The notes under the pieces were generated by a model. The model searched no databases and was not told where the DNA came from. It saw nothing but the letters and a program-made list of their open reading frames with translations. The position numbers and the translations under genes were made by a program. Below are positions 1 to 7,417 of a stretch of 64,000 nucleotides of DNA, piece by piece. The stretch is from the NCBI GenBank assembly GCA_033344915.1, contig JAWPML010000001.1, forward strand, positions 534,369-598,368, given 5' to 3'. The stretch is from Acidimicrobiales bacterium. GTDB lineage: Bacteria > Actinomycetota > Acidimicrobiia > Acidimicrobiales > Aldehydirespiratoraceae. Every line of letters starts with the position of its first letter. Within the stretch, counting starts at the first letter, position 1.

Positions 1-1
1 G

Positions 2-73
2 CCCTGTTGCCACGCGTCGTTCCCGGACCCTGACCGGGTGTGGGTCCACCCCGGAAACGTCGTGGCGCGCTGA
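2..73 (+). CDS. C-terminal tail of an upstream gene (partial)
   Basis: The frame starting at base 2 stays open to a TGA at 71-73, and the ATG of the next gene follows directly at 74, as at an operon junction. The 23 visible residues end in PDRVWVHPGNVVAR, too little to name a family. If real, this gene would be co-transcribed with the nucleotidyltransferase and might be another enzyme of the RiPP-like island, but that is a guess from position only. Confidence 0.3.
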   Translation, partial: PCCHASFPDPDRVWVHPGNVVAR

Positions 74-1204
74 ATGGTTCCCGGAGCCCCCGCCGTCGTG
101 GATGATGCGCTGCGTGAACTCGCGGCCGTGGACGGCCCGCTGGATCTCGACCGCGCACTGGCCCCGATGTCGACGGGTGGGAGGGGACAGCTGATCGAGG
201 CGGTGCGGCGGCACCGCCTCGATGCCGCGTTCGCCGATGCCCTCCAGCGGGCCGGGCACGAGGTGCCGGTCGACATCGCGGCCGACGTGGACGACGACCG
301 CCTCCTGCGGCTGCAGGTCACCGCGGCCCTCGGTCGTGTCGCGGAGGTGCTCGACCGCGCCGACGTGCCGTGGTTGACGTTCAAGGGGCCGGTCATCGCC
401 GCGCTCATGGCTCGACCGGAGTTGCGCACGTACAACGATCTCGACGTGCTGGTGGGGGCAACCGACCTGGGTTCGGCGGTCGAGGCGCTGATCGCGGCCG
501 GCGTCGACGAGCTCAACGAGAACTGGGTGCCCTATGTGCGCCATCGGGTCGGTGAGGTTCCGATGACCGCCGGGTCGGTCAGCATCGATCTCCATTGGCA
601 TGTCATCGGCCTCGGGCACCACCGGCGATCGATCCGCTTCGACCCGACGGCGATGCTCGCCCGTCGTCGTCCGGTGGAGCTGGCCGGCGCCTCCCGGCCG
701 ACGTTCGACGCGAGCGACGAGCTGCTGCATCTCGTCGTGCACGCGGCGCTGTCCGGGGCGACACGACTCGACCAGCTCCGCGACATCGCCGTGGTGGTGG
801 CCAATGACGACATCGACTGGGGCGAGTTCGCCCAGCGGGCCGGTGGGGTGGGTGTCGCCAAGCTCGCAGGCCACACGCTCGACCGGGCGGCGCGGGTGCT
901 CGGCGCACCGGTGAGCGACCCGGTCCTGCGCCGCATGGCGGGCTCGTCGCTGGATCGCCGGCGGCGCTTCGACGGCGACGCGGTCGGGGCTCTCCGCGGC
1001 ATCGGTGTCTGGTGGCGGCGCGACCGAGCCACGGCGTCTGCGGGGGCGGCGCTGCGCCGCATCGCCGACGTGGTGACGCGCATCCCCGGCCGGCGGGGCG
1101 GCTGGGATTTCACGGATGAGAACTCACGCCTGTACCACGCCCGCGCCACCGGCGGTTCGACGGCGCGTGACGACTACTTCCGACGCGTGGCCGACTGGGT
1201 CTGA
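74..1204 (+). CDS. Nucleotidyltransferase family protein (NTP_transf_5-like)
   Basis: A 376-residue protein of the uncharacterised nucleotidyltransferase group (PF14907-like). The recognisable block is VPWLTFKGPVIAAL at about residues 98-111 followed by YNDLDVLVG at about 120-128. The Asp-x-Asp pair (D122, D124) is the expected metal-binding motif of the pol-beta fold. Members often sit in lasso-peptide and other RiPP loci with PqqD and HprK-like proteins, where some are thought to modify the peptide. That fits the peptide, kinase and PqqD found within 4 kb. The substrate cannot be read from the sequence. The ATG directly follows an in-frame upstream TGA, so it is probably the distal gene of an operon entering from the left. 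It converges on the small peptide gene. Confidence 0.75.
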   Translation: MVPGAPAVVDDALRELAAVDGPLDLDRALAPMSTGGRGQLIEAVRRHRLDAAFADALQRAGHEVPVDIAADVDDDRLLRLQVTAALGRVAEVLDRADVPWLTFKGPVIAALMARPELRTYNDLDVLVGATDLGSAVEALIAAGVDELNENWVPYVRHRVGEVPMTAGSVSIDLHWHVIGLGHHRRSIRFDPTAMLARRRPVELAGASRPTFDASDELLHLVVHAALSGATRLDQLRDIAVVVANDDIDWGEFAQRAGGVGVAKLAGHTLDRAARVLGAPVSDPVLRRMAGSSLDRRRRFDGDAVGALRGIGVWWRRDRATASAGAALRRIADVVTRIPGRRGGWDFTDENSRLYHARATGGSTARDDYFRRVADWV

Positions 1205-1223
1205 CGCGACCCCGGACGCGACG

Positions 1224-1247
1224 AAGGGGCGGCCGGAGCCGCCCCTT
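1224..1247. terminator. Bidirectional hairpin between convergent genes
   Basis: A perfect 10-bp stem (AAGGGGCGGC / GCCGCCCCTT) with a 4-nt CGGA loop lies 19 bases after the nucleotidyltransferase stop and 26 bases after the convergent peptide stop. There is no long T-run on either side. It is a plausible shared terminator because of its position and perfect pairing. Confidence 0.6.
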
Positions 1248-1272
1248 CCCCGAGATTCTGGTGGCCCAGGAG

Positions 1273-1374
1273 CTAGCGGCCGCTGCCGCGGCTGCCCTGG
1301 GTACGACGACGACGGCGACGAAGCTCGCCCTCGAGGTCGACCTGGCTCTGGATCACCGGCTTTTCGTATGTCAT
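1273..1374 (-). CDS. Small arginine-rich RiPP-precursor-like peptide
   Basis: A 33-codon frame starts at ATG 1374 and ends with TAG at 1273. The N-terminus MTYEKPVI carries a Y-x-x-P-x-I pattern like the YxxPxL leader motif that PqqD-type proteins bind in lasso-peptide precursors. The C-terminal half is LRRRRRRTQGSRGSGR, six arginines followed by a Ser/Gly/Arg tail. A purine-rich AGAGG lies about 5 nt before the start. It sits beside an S24/S26 peptidase, nucleotidyltransferase, HprK-like kinase, ABC exporter and PqqD, as expected of a precursor. A standard lasso core does not fit: after the candidate Gly there is no Asp/Glu at ring position 7-9. The modification type is therefore unknown, and even expression is inferred. 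Confidence 0.55.
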   Translation of the reverse strand: MTYEKPVIQSQVDLEGELRRRRRRTQGSRGSGR

Positions 1375-1413
1375 CTCGCCTCTTCCCCGCGTTCGGATGT
1401 GTGCAGGACCCAT

Positions 1414-1443
1414 TGTGTACCACATCCGACCACGGAGAGTGAA
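1414..1443 (-). promoter_or_regulatory. Possible promoter for the small peptide
   Basis: Reading the minus strand, TTCACT (1443-1438) and TACACA (1419-1414) are spaced by 18 bases, about 40 bases before the peptide ATG. They match the consensus -35/-10 only 4/6 and 3/6, so support is weak. Confidence 0.25.
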
Positions 1444-1470
1444 CACCATCTGACCCATTTCTTCGGGACC

Positions 1471-1506
1471 ATGGTCATCGTCATGGTCATCGTCATGGTC
1501 ACCGTG
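1471..1506. repeat. 12-bp tandem repeat, three units
   Basis: ATGGTCATCGTC occurs twice in tandem, followed by a third diverged unit (ATGGTCACCGTG). It overlaps the last codon of the S24/S26 gene and lies upstream of the peptide. No function is apparent; it may be simple low-complexity DNA. Confidence 0.6.
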
Positions 1507-1915
1507 ATCGTGAACGGCGGAAACGGCGCAGGAGCCTGCGGAGCGTGAACGAGACGTGACTGCGGCGTCGATCCCAGGCCCCGAAACGGCGAACCTGACC
1601 ACCGTGGGTCGCCGCCGACACACGGCCGACCAGGCGGTCCCGGGCCACGGGATCGTCATCGAGCGGATTCCCGGCGCCGCGGCCGATCACCAGATCGCCG
1701 TCCAGCTCGCGGACACGGTGGACGACGACGCGGCCATCGTCCTCGACGAACGCCCAGATCTCGCCGCGCCGGGGACGGTCCGCGGCCTCGATGACGACCG
1801 TGCTCCCGGTGGCGATCACGCCGGCCATGCTCGACCCCGCAACCGCGAGTTCCACGGGTGCGTCACCCACGCGGGCTCGGAGGAGCCGGGCGACGGCGTC
1901 GGCGTCGGGAGCCAT
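1499..1915 (-). CDS. S24/S26-family peptidase-like protein
   Basis: A 138-residue protein with the small S24/S26 fold. GSSM at residues 27-30 places the nucleophile at Ser29, and VVVHRVRE at 63-70 puts a His (His66) where many family members have a Lys, as in the SipW/Sec11 Ser-His type. GRGAGNPLDDD follows, like the GDxNxxxD box of signal peptidases. There is no N-terminal membrane helix, so it is probably soluble. The C-terminus is basic (RRLLRRFRRSRSR). Stand-alone S24/S26 proteins like this recur in RiPP loci and may act in leader removal. It is divergent from the HprK-like gene and lies just upstream of the peptide on the same strand, so the two could share a transcript. Confidence 0.7.
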   Translation of the reverse strand: MAPDADAVARLLRARVGDAPVELAVAGSSMAGVIATGSTVVIEAADRPRRGEIWAFVEDDGRVVVHRVRELDGDLVIGRGAGNPLDDDPVARDRLVGRVSAATHGGQVRRFGAWDRRRSHVSFTLRRLLRRFRRSRSR

Positions 1916-1976
1916 GGGGCGACGGTAGTCCAGCGCGATCCCAGTTCCGGGCAGGCCGATCCGCTTTCATGACGGG

Positions 1977-2903
1977 GTGACTTCGACCTCGTGGACGATC
2001 GACGTGGCCGGGGTGGCCGTTCGGGTCACCGCGGCGGACCCCCGCCATGTCGCGTGCGCGACCGATCGCCTCGGCGCCGTGGAGACCGACGACGCCGCGG
2101 AGATCGAGCTCACGCTCGGCCCGGCAGCGCCGGCCGTCGACACCGTGGCGCCCGCCCAGGAGCTCGAGAACTGGACGGCCCGTGATGCCGACGGTGTCGT
2201 GTGGATCGGTGCCGAGACCACCTGGGCCCGCATCGACGGCCGTCGAGTGGAGGTCGGCGGTCCGGTGCTCACCCCCGGTGACGTGGATGTCTTCGACGAT
2301 CTCCTCCAGTTCGCGATCGCCGTGGCGGTCGCCGGTCCTTCGCGCCTGATGGTCCATGCCGCCGTCATCGCCCGCGGCCCCGAAGCGCTGCTGCTGGTGG
2401 GGCGGAGCGGATCGGGGAAGTCCACCCTGGCGGCGGCGGCACTGCTCGGGGGGTGGGGCCTCATGGGTGACGATCTCGCGATCATCGACACGTCGACCAT
2501 GGACGTGCGAGCCGTGTCCCGCCCGCCGATGGTGCCGCGTGAGATCGCGGAACTCCACGGGCTCGAGGGCACGATCGCGCCGGGGGAGCGGCGCCGGCTC
2601 CGGCTCCCGCTCGAACGGCTCACCCCAGGGGTACGGCGGTTGATCGGGATGGTCGCGGTCGACCACGGCGACGCCGGCCACCTCGAGTTCCTCGGCACCG
2701 GCGATGTCGAGGTGCTCGATGACGCGCTCGCGGTGCCGCCGTTCCGCGGCGTGATCCGCCGTCAGCTCGCGGCCGGTGCGGCGCTGGTCGACTTGCCGGC
2801 GGTGGCGCTCGCCCACGCGGCGGACCTCGGGACGCGGGTCGAGCGGGCCAACGCCCTGCTCGAGGAGGCGTGGACGGCGCTCGGGGGCCGAGCCGCTCAG
2901 TAG
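1977..2903 (+). CDS. HprK-like serine/peptide kinase
   Basis: A 308-residue protein resembling the C-terminal kinase domain of HPr kinase/phosphorylase. Walker A GRSGSGKST is at residues 142-150, and MGDDLAIID about 20 residues later matches the capping/metal segment of HprK. No HPr phosphocarrier is present in the window. HprK-like kinases of this kind are known in lasso and other RiPP loci beside PqqD proteins, where some phosphorylate the peptide, so the local small peptide is a possible substrate. The start is GTG 1977; an ATG at 1969 runs into a stop after three codons. Its 3' end overlaps the convergent permease gene by 7 bases. Confidence 0.7.
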   Translation: MTSTSWTIDVAGVAVRVTAADPRHVACATDRLGAVETDDAAEIELTLGPAAPAVDTVAPAQELENWTARDADGVVWIGAETTWARIDGRRVEVGGPVLTPGDVDVFDDLLQFAIAVAVAGPSRLMVHAAVIARGPEALLLVGRSGSGKSTLAAAALLGGWGLMGDDLAIIDTSTMDVRAVSRPPMVPREIAELHGLEGTIAPGERRRLRLPLERLTPGVRRLIGMVAVDHGDAGHLEFLGTGDVEVLDDALAVPPFRGVIRRQLAAGAALVDLPAVALAHAADLGTRVERANALLEEAWTALGGRAAQ

Positions 2904-3706
2904 GTGCCGAGCGTGCCGGCCCGGCGGGCGACGGTGACCGCCCGCCGGAAGACGGCGAGCGAGATCGGCAGCGCGATCGCGGCGAAGGCGATCAGCACCG
3001 CCATCTCGTCGAGCGTCTCGGTGTAGGCGGCGTCGGTCTGCACGAGCGATCTGGTGGCCCGCACGCCGTAAGTGGCCGGCACGAGTTTCGTGACGACCTC
3101 CAGCCATCCCGGGAGCACCGACAACGGATACAGCGCTCCGGACAGGAGCAGCGTCAGCTGATGACCCGGCCCGGTGATCGGGTCGCCCCGCTTGACCAGC
3201 ACGATAAAGGCCGCGGCGAGGATGCCGATCGGGATGAAGGAGAGTGTCGTCAACAGCAGCACCGGGACCGCGGTCACCATCGCGAGGACGGGGATGCCGG
3301 CACCGAACAGCGCCAACCCGACGCCGACGAGGAGCACCGTCTCGGCGACCACGAAGATGATCGCGACGAAGTGGCTCGCCGTCATCACGGTCCAGATCGG
3401 GGTCGGCGTGACCAGGATCGCTTCCAGGGTTCCCTCGTTCTGCTCCTCGCTGATCTGCTCGGCGAACGAGGAGATGCCGACGTCAGCCCAGCTCGCCACG
3501 ATCGAGCCGACGAGGGCGAACTCGAAGTAACCGCCGCTGAAGCCCTGGAGTGACTCGGCGTCGCCCACGAGCTCGGCGATGAAGTAGAAGCTGACGGCGA
3601 AGTAGCCGATGTTGACGAGGCGCAGCACCATCGCGACGCGATACGACGTGAGCGTCGTGAGTTCCTTGCGGAACACGGCCCGGAGACGGCGGGCGTTCGC
3701 CGTCAC
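2897..3706 (-). CDS. ABC-2 type transporter permease
   Basis: A 269-residue membrane protein with about six hydrophobic segments, of the ABC-2 (NatB/DrrB-like) class. The segment EQISEEQNEGTLEAILVTP is the typical cytoplasmic loop of these exporters. The start is GTG 3706, which overlaps the stop of the ATP-binding gene by four bases (GTGA), so the two are translationally coupled. With its ATPase partner and PqqD it forms a three-gene minus-strand operon. In this setting the exporter may secrete, or give immunity to, the modified peptide; an unrelated export role is equally possible. Confidence 0.85.
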   Translation of the reverse strand: MTANARRLRAVFRKELTTLTSYRVAMVLRLVNIGYFAVSFYFIAELVGDAESLQGFSGGYFEFALVGSIVASWADVGISSFAEQISEEQNEGTLEAILVTPTPIWTVMTASHFVAIIFVVAETVLLVGVGLALFGAGIPVLAMVTAVPVLLLTTLSFIPIGILAAAFIVLVKRGDPITGPGHQLTLLLSGALYPLSVLPGWLEVVTKLVPATYGVRATRSLVQTDAAYTETLDEMAVLIAFAAIALPISLAVFRRAVTVARRAGTLGTY

Positions 3707-4479
3707 AGGTCCGGCTCCCCGGCGTCGTCCACCAGCCGTTCGAGATGGGCACCGAGACCGGCGGGGTCGCCCGCGATCTCGGCCGCGCTGCCTTCCCACT
3801 CGATCCGGCCGTTGATCAGGGCGACCACGCGATCGCAGGCGAGCACGACCTCGTCGAGGCGATGGCTCGCCATCAACACCGCGCGCCCGTCCGCGGCGAG
3901 CCCCCGGATCTGCTGGCACAGGAGGCGGCCCGCGATCGGGTCGATGCTGCGGGTCGGCTCGTCGAGCACGAGCAGCGGTGGTTCGTGCAGCGTCGCCCGG
4001 GCGATGCCGAGCTGGGCGAGCATCCCCGAGGAGTAGCCGAAGACGGCCTTGTCGCGATGGGCCAGACCGCGCTCGGTCATCGTCTCCTCGACCCGGCGGG
4101 TGGCGGTCTCCTCGTCGAGTCCGGCCAGGGCGGCGAAGTAGTGGAGGTTCTGGCGCCCGGTCAGCCGCCAGTAGAACGACCGCTCGTTCGGGATCGAGAG
4201 GCCGAAGCTCACCTTGGCCGCGTCGTCGTCGGGCGTCACCTCGCGGCCGTTGATCGTCACCGAGCCCTCGGTCGGGACGAGCAGGGTCGTGATCGCCCGC
4301 AGCAGGGTCGACTTGCCGGCGCCGTTCGGTCCGACGATCCCGACGACTTCGCCGGCGTTCACCGTGAGGTCGACGTCGTCGAGGGCCCGCACGGGTTCGT
4401 CGGAGGCCGAGCGGACCAACAGGCCGAGCAGGCCCCGGGCCGGCCGGTAGGTCATGCCGATACCGGCGACCTCGAGCAT
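3703..4479 (-). CDS. ABC transporter ATP-binding protein
   Basis: A 258-residue nucleotide-binding subunit. Walker A is GPNGAGKST, Walker B is LLVLDEPT, and the switch His sits in LMASHRLDE. The signature reads YSSGM instead of LSGGQ, a variation common in ABC-2 exporters. It starts two bases after the PqqD stop and shares a GTGA overlap with the permease, so the three proteins are almost certainly made together. It would energise the permease at the inner face of the membrane. The substrate is unknown. Confidence 0.9.
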   Translation of the reverse strand: MLEVAGIGMTYRPARGLLGLLVRSASDEPVRALDDVDLTVNAGEVVGIVGPNGAGKSTLLRAITTLLVPTEGSVTINGREVTPDDDAAKVSFGLSIPNERSFYWRLTGRQNLHYFAALAGLDEETATRRVEETMTERGLAHRDKAVFGYSSGMLAQLGIARATLHEPPLLVLDEPTRSIDPIAGRLLCQQIRGLAADGRAVLMASHRLDEVVLACDRVVALINGRIEWEGSAAEIAGDPAGLGAHLERLVDDAGEPDL

Positions 4480-4481
4480 GG

Positions 4482-4745
4482 TCAGTCCACGTCCACCAAC
4501 GACGACTCGGCGAGGCTCTCGATGAACGTCTCGATGTCGCCGGCCAGTTCGTCCTCGTCGACACCGTCGAAGTCGCCGACCAGGTCGCGGGCCAGGGCGC
4601 GGGCGTCACGTTCGCCGTCGAGCTCCTTCCACACCACCGCGCCGACGGCGTTGAGTGTGGTCAACACGGTCCCCTCGGCATCGAGGATCACGACGGACTC
4701 GCCGCTCGGTTCGTAGGAGACGCCCGCTCGTCGTCGAATTCCCAT
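4482..4745 (-). CDS. PqqD-family peptide chaperone
   Basis: An 87-residue protein with the PqqD winged-helix pattern: VVILDAEGTVLTTLNAVGAVVWKELDG followed by an acidic helical half ending in ESLAESSLVDVD. PqqD proteins bind RiPP leader peptides and present them to modifying enzymes. The small peptide at 1273-1374 has a matching YxxPxI leader, which makes it a natural client. It is the first gene of the operon with the ABC exporter. It is divergent from rsgA, with 61 bases between the starts. Confidence 0.85.
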   Translation of the reverse strand: MGIRRRAGVSYEPSGESVVILDAEGTVLTTLNAVGAVVWKELDGERDARALARDLVGDFDGVDEDELAGDIETFIESLAESSLVDVD

Positions 4746-4806
4746 TCAGTCCACTCTTTCATCCGGGAGCCACGCCCCGTGTGTACGGTCCTGGCTGTCC
4801 ATCGGC

Positions 4807-5856
4807 GTGAGCCGCGAGAATGCGAGGACCTTGACTGACGAACTGGGCCCCTGGGGTCTCGCTTTCGGGCCGCCGGGCACCGAGACGGCGGGCGGCCGCA
4901 TCGGCCGCGTGGTCCGCGTGGATCGCGGTGAGTGCGATGTGATGACCGCGGACGGACGCGTGCGGGTGCTGTCGGACTCCCAGCGGGCGCAGGACGAGGT
5001 CGCGCCCGTGACCGGCGACTGGGTCGTGCTCGAGGAGGAGGACGGACTCGGCACCGTTGTCGGGCATGTCTTCGACCGGACCACCAGCGTGAGCCGCCGG
5101 GATCCGGCCGAGCGTGACCTCGAACAGGTCCTGGCGTCGAACGTGCAGCTCGTGGCCGCGGTGCACGGTCTCGACCGGCCGCTGCCGCCGGGCCGTCTCG
5201 AGCGCCTGCTCGTGCTCGCCCACAAGAGCGGGGCCGAGCCCGTGGTCATCCTGACCAAGGGCGACGAGGCGGTCGACGACGAGATCGAGGCGGTCGTGCG
5301 GTCGGTCGCTCGCGACATTCCCGTGATCGTGACCAGCACCGTCGATGGCCGTGGGCTCGACGATGTCGTGGGCCTCATCGGTGCCGGCCGCACCCTCGCT
5401 CTCGTCGGCGCGAGTGGCGTGGGCAAGTCCTCCCTGGTCAACGCGATCCTGGGCGAGGAGCTGCTGGAGATCGGCGACGTGCGGTCGTCGGACGCCAAAG
5501 GCCGCCACACCACGACCGCCCGCGAGCTCATCCTGCTTCCCGACGACGCCGGTCTGCTGCTCGACACGCCGGGGATCCGGGCGATCGGCCTGTGGGAGGC
5601 GGAGGACGCCCTCGATCTCGTGTTCGGCGATCTGGAGGAGCGGGCGGCGTCGTGCCGGTTCGGTGACTGTGCGCACCGCGGCGAGCCGGGATGCGCGATC
5701 GCCGAGGCGGTCGATGCCGGCGAGGTCGACGGTCGTCGCGTCGATCGCTACCGGGCACTGGTGGACGAGCTGGCGGCCCAGCGCGAGCGCGAGGAGGAAC
5801 GGGAGCGTCGTGAGCGCAAGGACGGGCCCCGCCGTGGGCGGGGCCGCCGGCGCTGA
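4807..5856 (+). CDS. rsgA: Ribosome small-subunit GTPase RsgA
   Basis: A circularly permuted GTPase of 349 residues that acts late in 30S ribosome assembly. It has an N-terminal OB domain, then G4 as LTKGDE, G1 as GASGVGKSS (201-209) and G3 as DTPGIR. The C-terminal zinc knuckle is Cys283-x4-Cys288-x-His290-x5-Cys296. The C-terminus is a charged helix ending in an arginine-rich tail. The start is GTG 4807. A perfect stem (GGCCCCGCC/GGCGGGGCC, 5825-5845) falls inside the last codons and could help end transcription toward the convergent ligase gene. Confidence 0.93.
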   Translation: MSRENARTLTDELGPWGLAFGPPGTETAGGRIGRVVRVDRGECDVMTADGRVRVLSDSQRAQDEVAPVTGDWVVLEEEDGLGTVVGHVFDRTTSVSRRDPAERDLEQVLASNVQLVAAVHGLDRPLPPGRLERLLVLAHKSGAEPVVILTKGDEAVDDEIEAVVRSVARDIPVIVTSTVDGRGLDDVVGLIGAGRTLALVGASGVGKSSLVNAILGEELLEIGDVRSSDAKGRHTTTARELILLPDDAGLLLDTPGIRAIGLWEAEDALDLVFGDLEERAASCRFGDCAHRGEPGCAIAEAVDAGEVDGRRVDRYRALVDELAAQREREEERERRERKDGPRRGRGRRR

Positions 5857-5868
5857 TCGGCCCGGTCG

Positions 5869-7407
5869 TCAGTCGGCGGCTTCCCCGGCGGCGAGCTCCC
5901 GGCGGTCGACCTTGTCGCTCGAGTTGCGGGGCAACGCGTCGAGGATGCGGATCGCCTCGGGCAACTTGTAGGCGGCGAGTTCGTCGGCGCCGAAGGTGCG
6001 GAGCTCGTCGAGACCCGGGGGTGCGGCCGGGTCCGTGGGGACCACGACCGCCACGCCGATCTCGCCCATCACGTCGTCGGGCCGAGGAACGAGGGCGATC
6101 TCGGCGACGGCCGGATGGGCGACGAGCACGGACTCGACCTCCATCGGGTAGACGTTGTACCCGCCGCGGATGAACATCTCCTTCAGCCGGCCGGACAGCC
6201 GGTAGCAGCCGGCGTCGTCGACGTGGGCGAGATCCCCGGTCCGTAGCCAGCCGTCGACCAGGGTCTCGGCGGTGGTCTCCGGATCGTTCCAGTATCCGCT
6301 CATGACACAGTCCGAGCGCAGCCAGAGCTCGCCGATCTCGCCATCCGGCAGCGGCGTGCCGTCCTCGTCGCGGATCGAGGCTTCGACGCCAGGGCGCGGT
6401 CGACCGATGGTGTGGAACGCCTCCTCGTCGTCGGCATCGAGGGCGGTGCCCAGACCGATGCCGCCGGACTCCGTGGACGAGTAGCGGATCGAGTAGCCGG
6501 CGCCGAAGCGCTCCCGGCATTCGCGTACGAGCGCCGGTGGCGATGCAGCTCCGCCCGCGACGACGGCGTTGACCGCGGAGAAGTCGAGCTCTCGGATGAG
6601 TGGATGTCGCACCATCAGGGCGAGCTGGGGCGCCACCCCGGTCACCGCGGGCATGTGGTGGTCGGCGATGAGTTGGAGCACCGGTCCGGCGGACCAGCGG
6701 CGAAGCAGGTGGGTCGTACGTCCGCTCGCGAGCAGCCAGGGCAGCTTCGTCATGAAGCCGACGTGGGCGAACTGGGTGGAGGAGAGCCCGTGTCCGCCGC
6801 CACCCCAGGCGCCGCCGGTGTCGAGCTCGGCGATCCGGCGCAGCTGGCGGTTCGTGTACCAGGCGCCCTTCGGCATGCCCGTCGACCCGGAGGTGAAGCA
6901 GATGCAGACCGGGCGGTCGTCGTCGTCGGCGAGGTCGGGCACCGGGGCGCGGTCGCCGGTGCGATGGAGCGCGGCGAGCGAGGCGCCGTCGGTGCCGGGG
7001 ACGATCACGTCCGCGGTGAGTCCCGCGGCCGTCACTCCCTCCGTCAGTTCCGTGGTGGCGATCACGCGGGCGGGGTCGAGGACCCGGAGGCAGTTGGTGA
7101 TCTCGCGCGGTCGGAGCTTCGGATTGATCCCGGCGGTGACTGCGCCGACGCGCGCCGCCGCGAGGTAGTAGACGACATAGTCGACGACGGAGGGAAGCAC
7201 GAGGGCCAGGACGTCGCCCTCACCGATTCCTTCGGCCGCGAAGCCTCCCGCGACCTCCTCGGCGGCGCGTTCGAGTTCGGCGTAGGTGATGGCGACGCCG
7301 TCGTCGCTCAGATAGGCGATCGTGTCCGTGAAGTCGGCGGCCGCGCGCCGACTGATTTCCGTGAGCACGTGGGGATCGTAGGGTGGTGCGGACGCAATCG
7401 ACAGCAC
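5869..7407 (-). CDS. AMP-dependent acyl-CoA synthetase/ligase
   Basis: An ANL-superfamily ligase of 512 residues that activates a carboxylic acid to its CoA thioester. Motifs are the P-loop CFTSGSTGMPKG, IRYSSTESGG (A5 region), LRTGDLAH, and GRLKEMFIRGGYNVYPMEVE, ending with the catalytic-Lys region PRNSSDKVDRREL. The chosen start is GTG 7407, giving normal family length and leaving 10 bases to the divergent amidase start; GTG 7368 is an alternative. The substrate cannot be deduced; fatty or aromatic acids are likely. Confidence 0.88.
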   Translation of the reverse strand: MLSIASAPPYDPHVLTEISRRAAADFTDTIAYLSDDGVAITYAELERAAEEVAGGFAAEGIGEGDVLALVLPSVVDYVVYYLAAARVGAVTAGINPKLRPREITNCLRVLDPARVIATTELTEGVTAAGLTADVIVPGTDGASLAALHRTGDRAPVPDLADDDDRPVCICFTSGSTGMPKGAWYTNRQLRRIAELDTGGAWGGGGHGLSSTQFAHVGFMTKLPWLLASGRTTHLLRRWSAGPVLQLIADHHMPAVTGVAPQLALMVRHPLIRELDFSAVNAVVAGGAASPPALVRECRERFGAGYSIRYSSTESGGIGLGTALDADDEEAFHTIGRPRPGVEASIRDEDGTPLPDGEIGELWLRSDCVMSGYWNDPETTAETLVDGWLRTGDLAHVDDAGCYRLSGRLKEMFIRGGYNVYPMEVESVLVAHPAVAEIALVPRPDDVMGEIGVAVVVPTDPAAPPGLDELRTFGADELAAYKLPEAIRILDALPRNSSDKVDRRELAAGEAAD

Positions 7408-7417
7408 GGGGGCACGG

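Noticed and set aside
1273-1374. Classical lasso-peptide core in the small peptide
   Set aside because: No Asp/Glu at ring position 7-9 after the candidate Gly, and no cyclase or protease gene in the window.
1471-1506. CRISPR-like array
   Set aside because: Units are 12 bp with no spacers.
1471-1548. A 25-residue plus-strand peptide (MVIVMVIVMVTVIV...)
   Set aside because: It is formed by the 12-bp tandem repeat, lacks a good ribosome site or TAnnnT hexamer and overlaps the S24/S26 gene.
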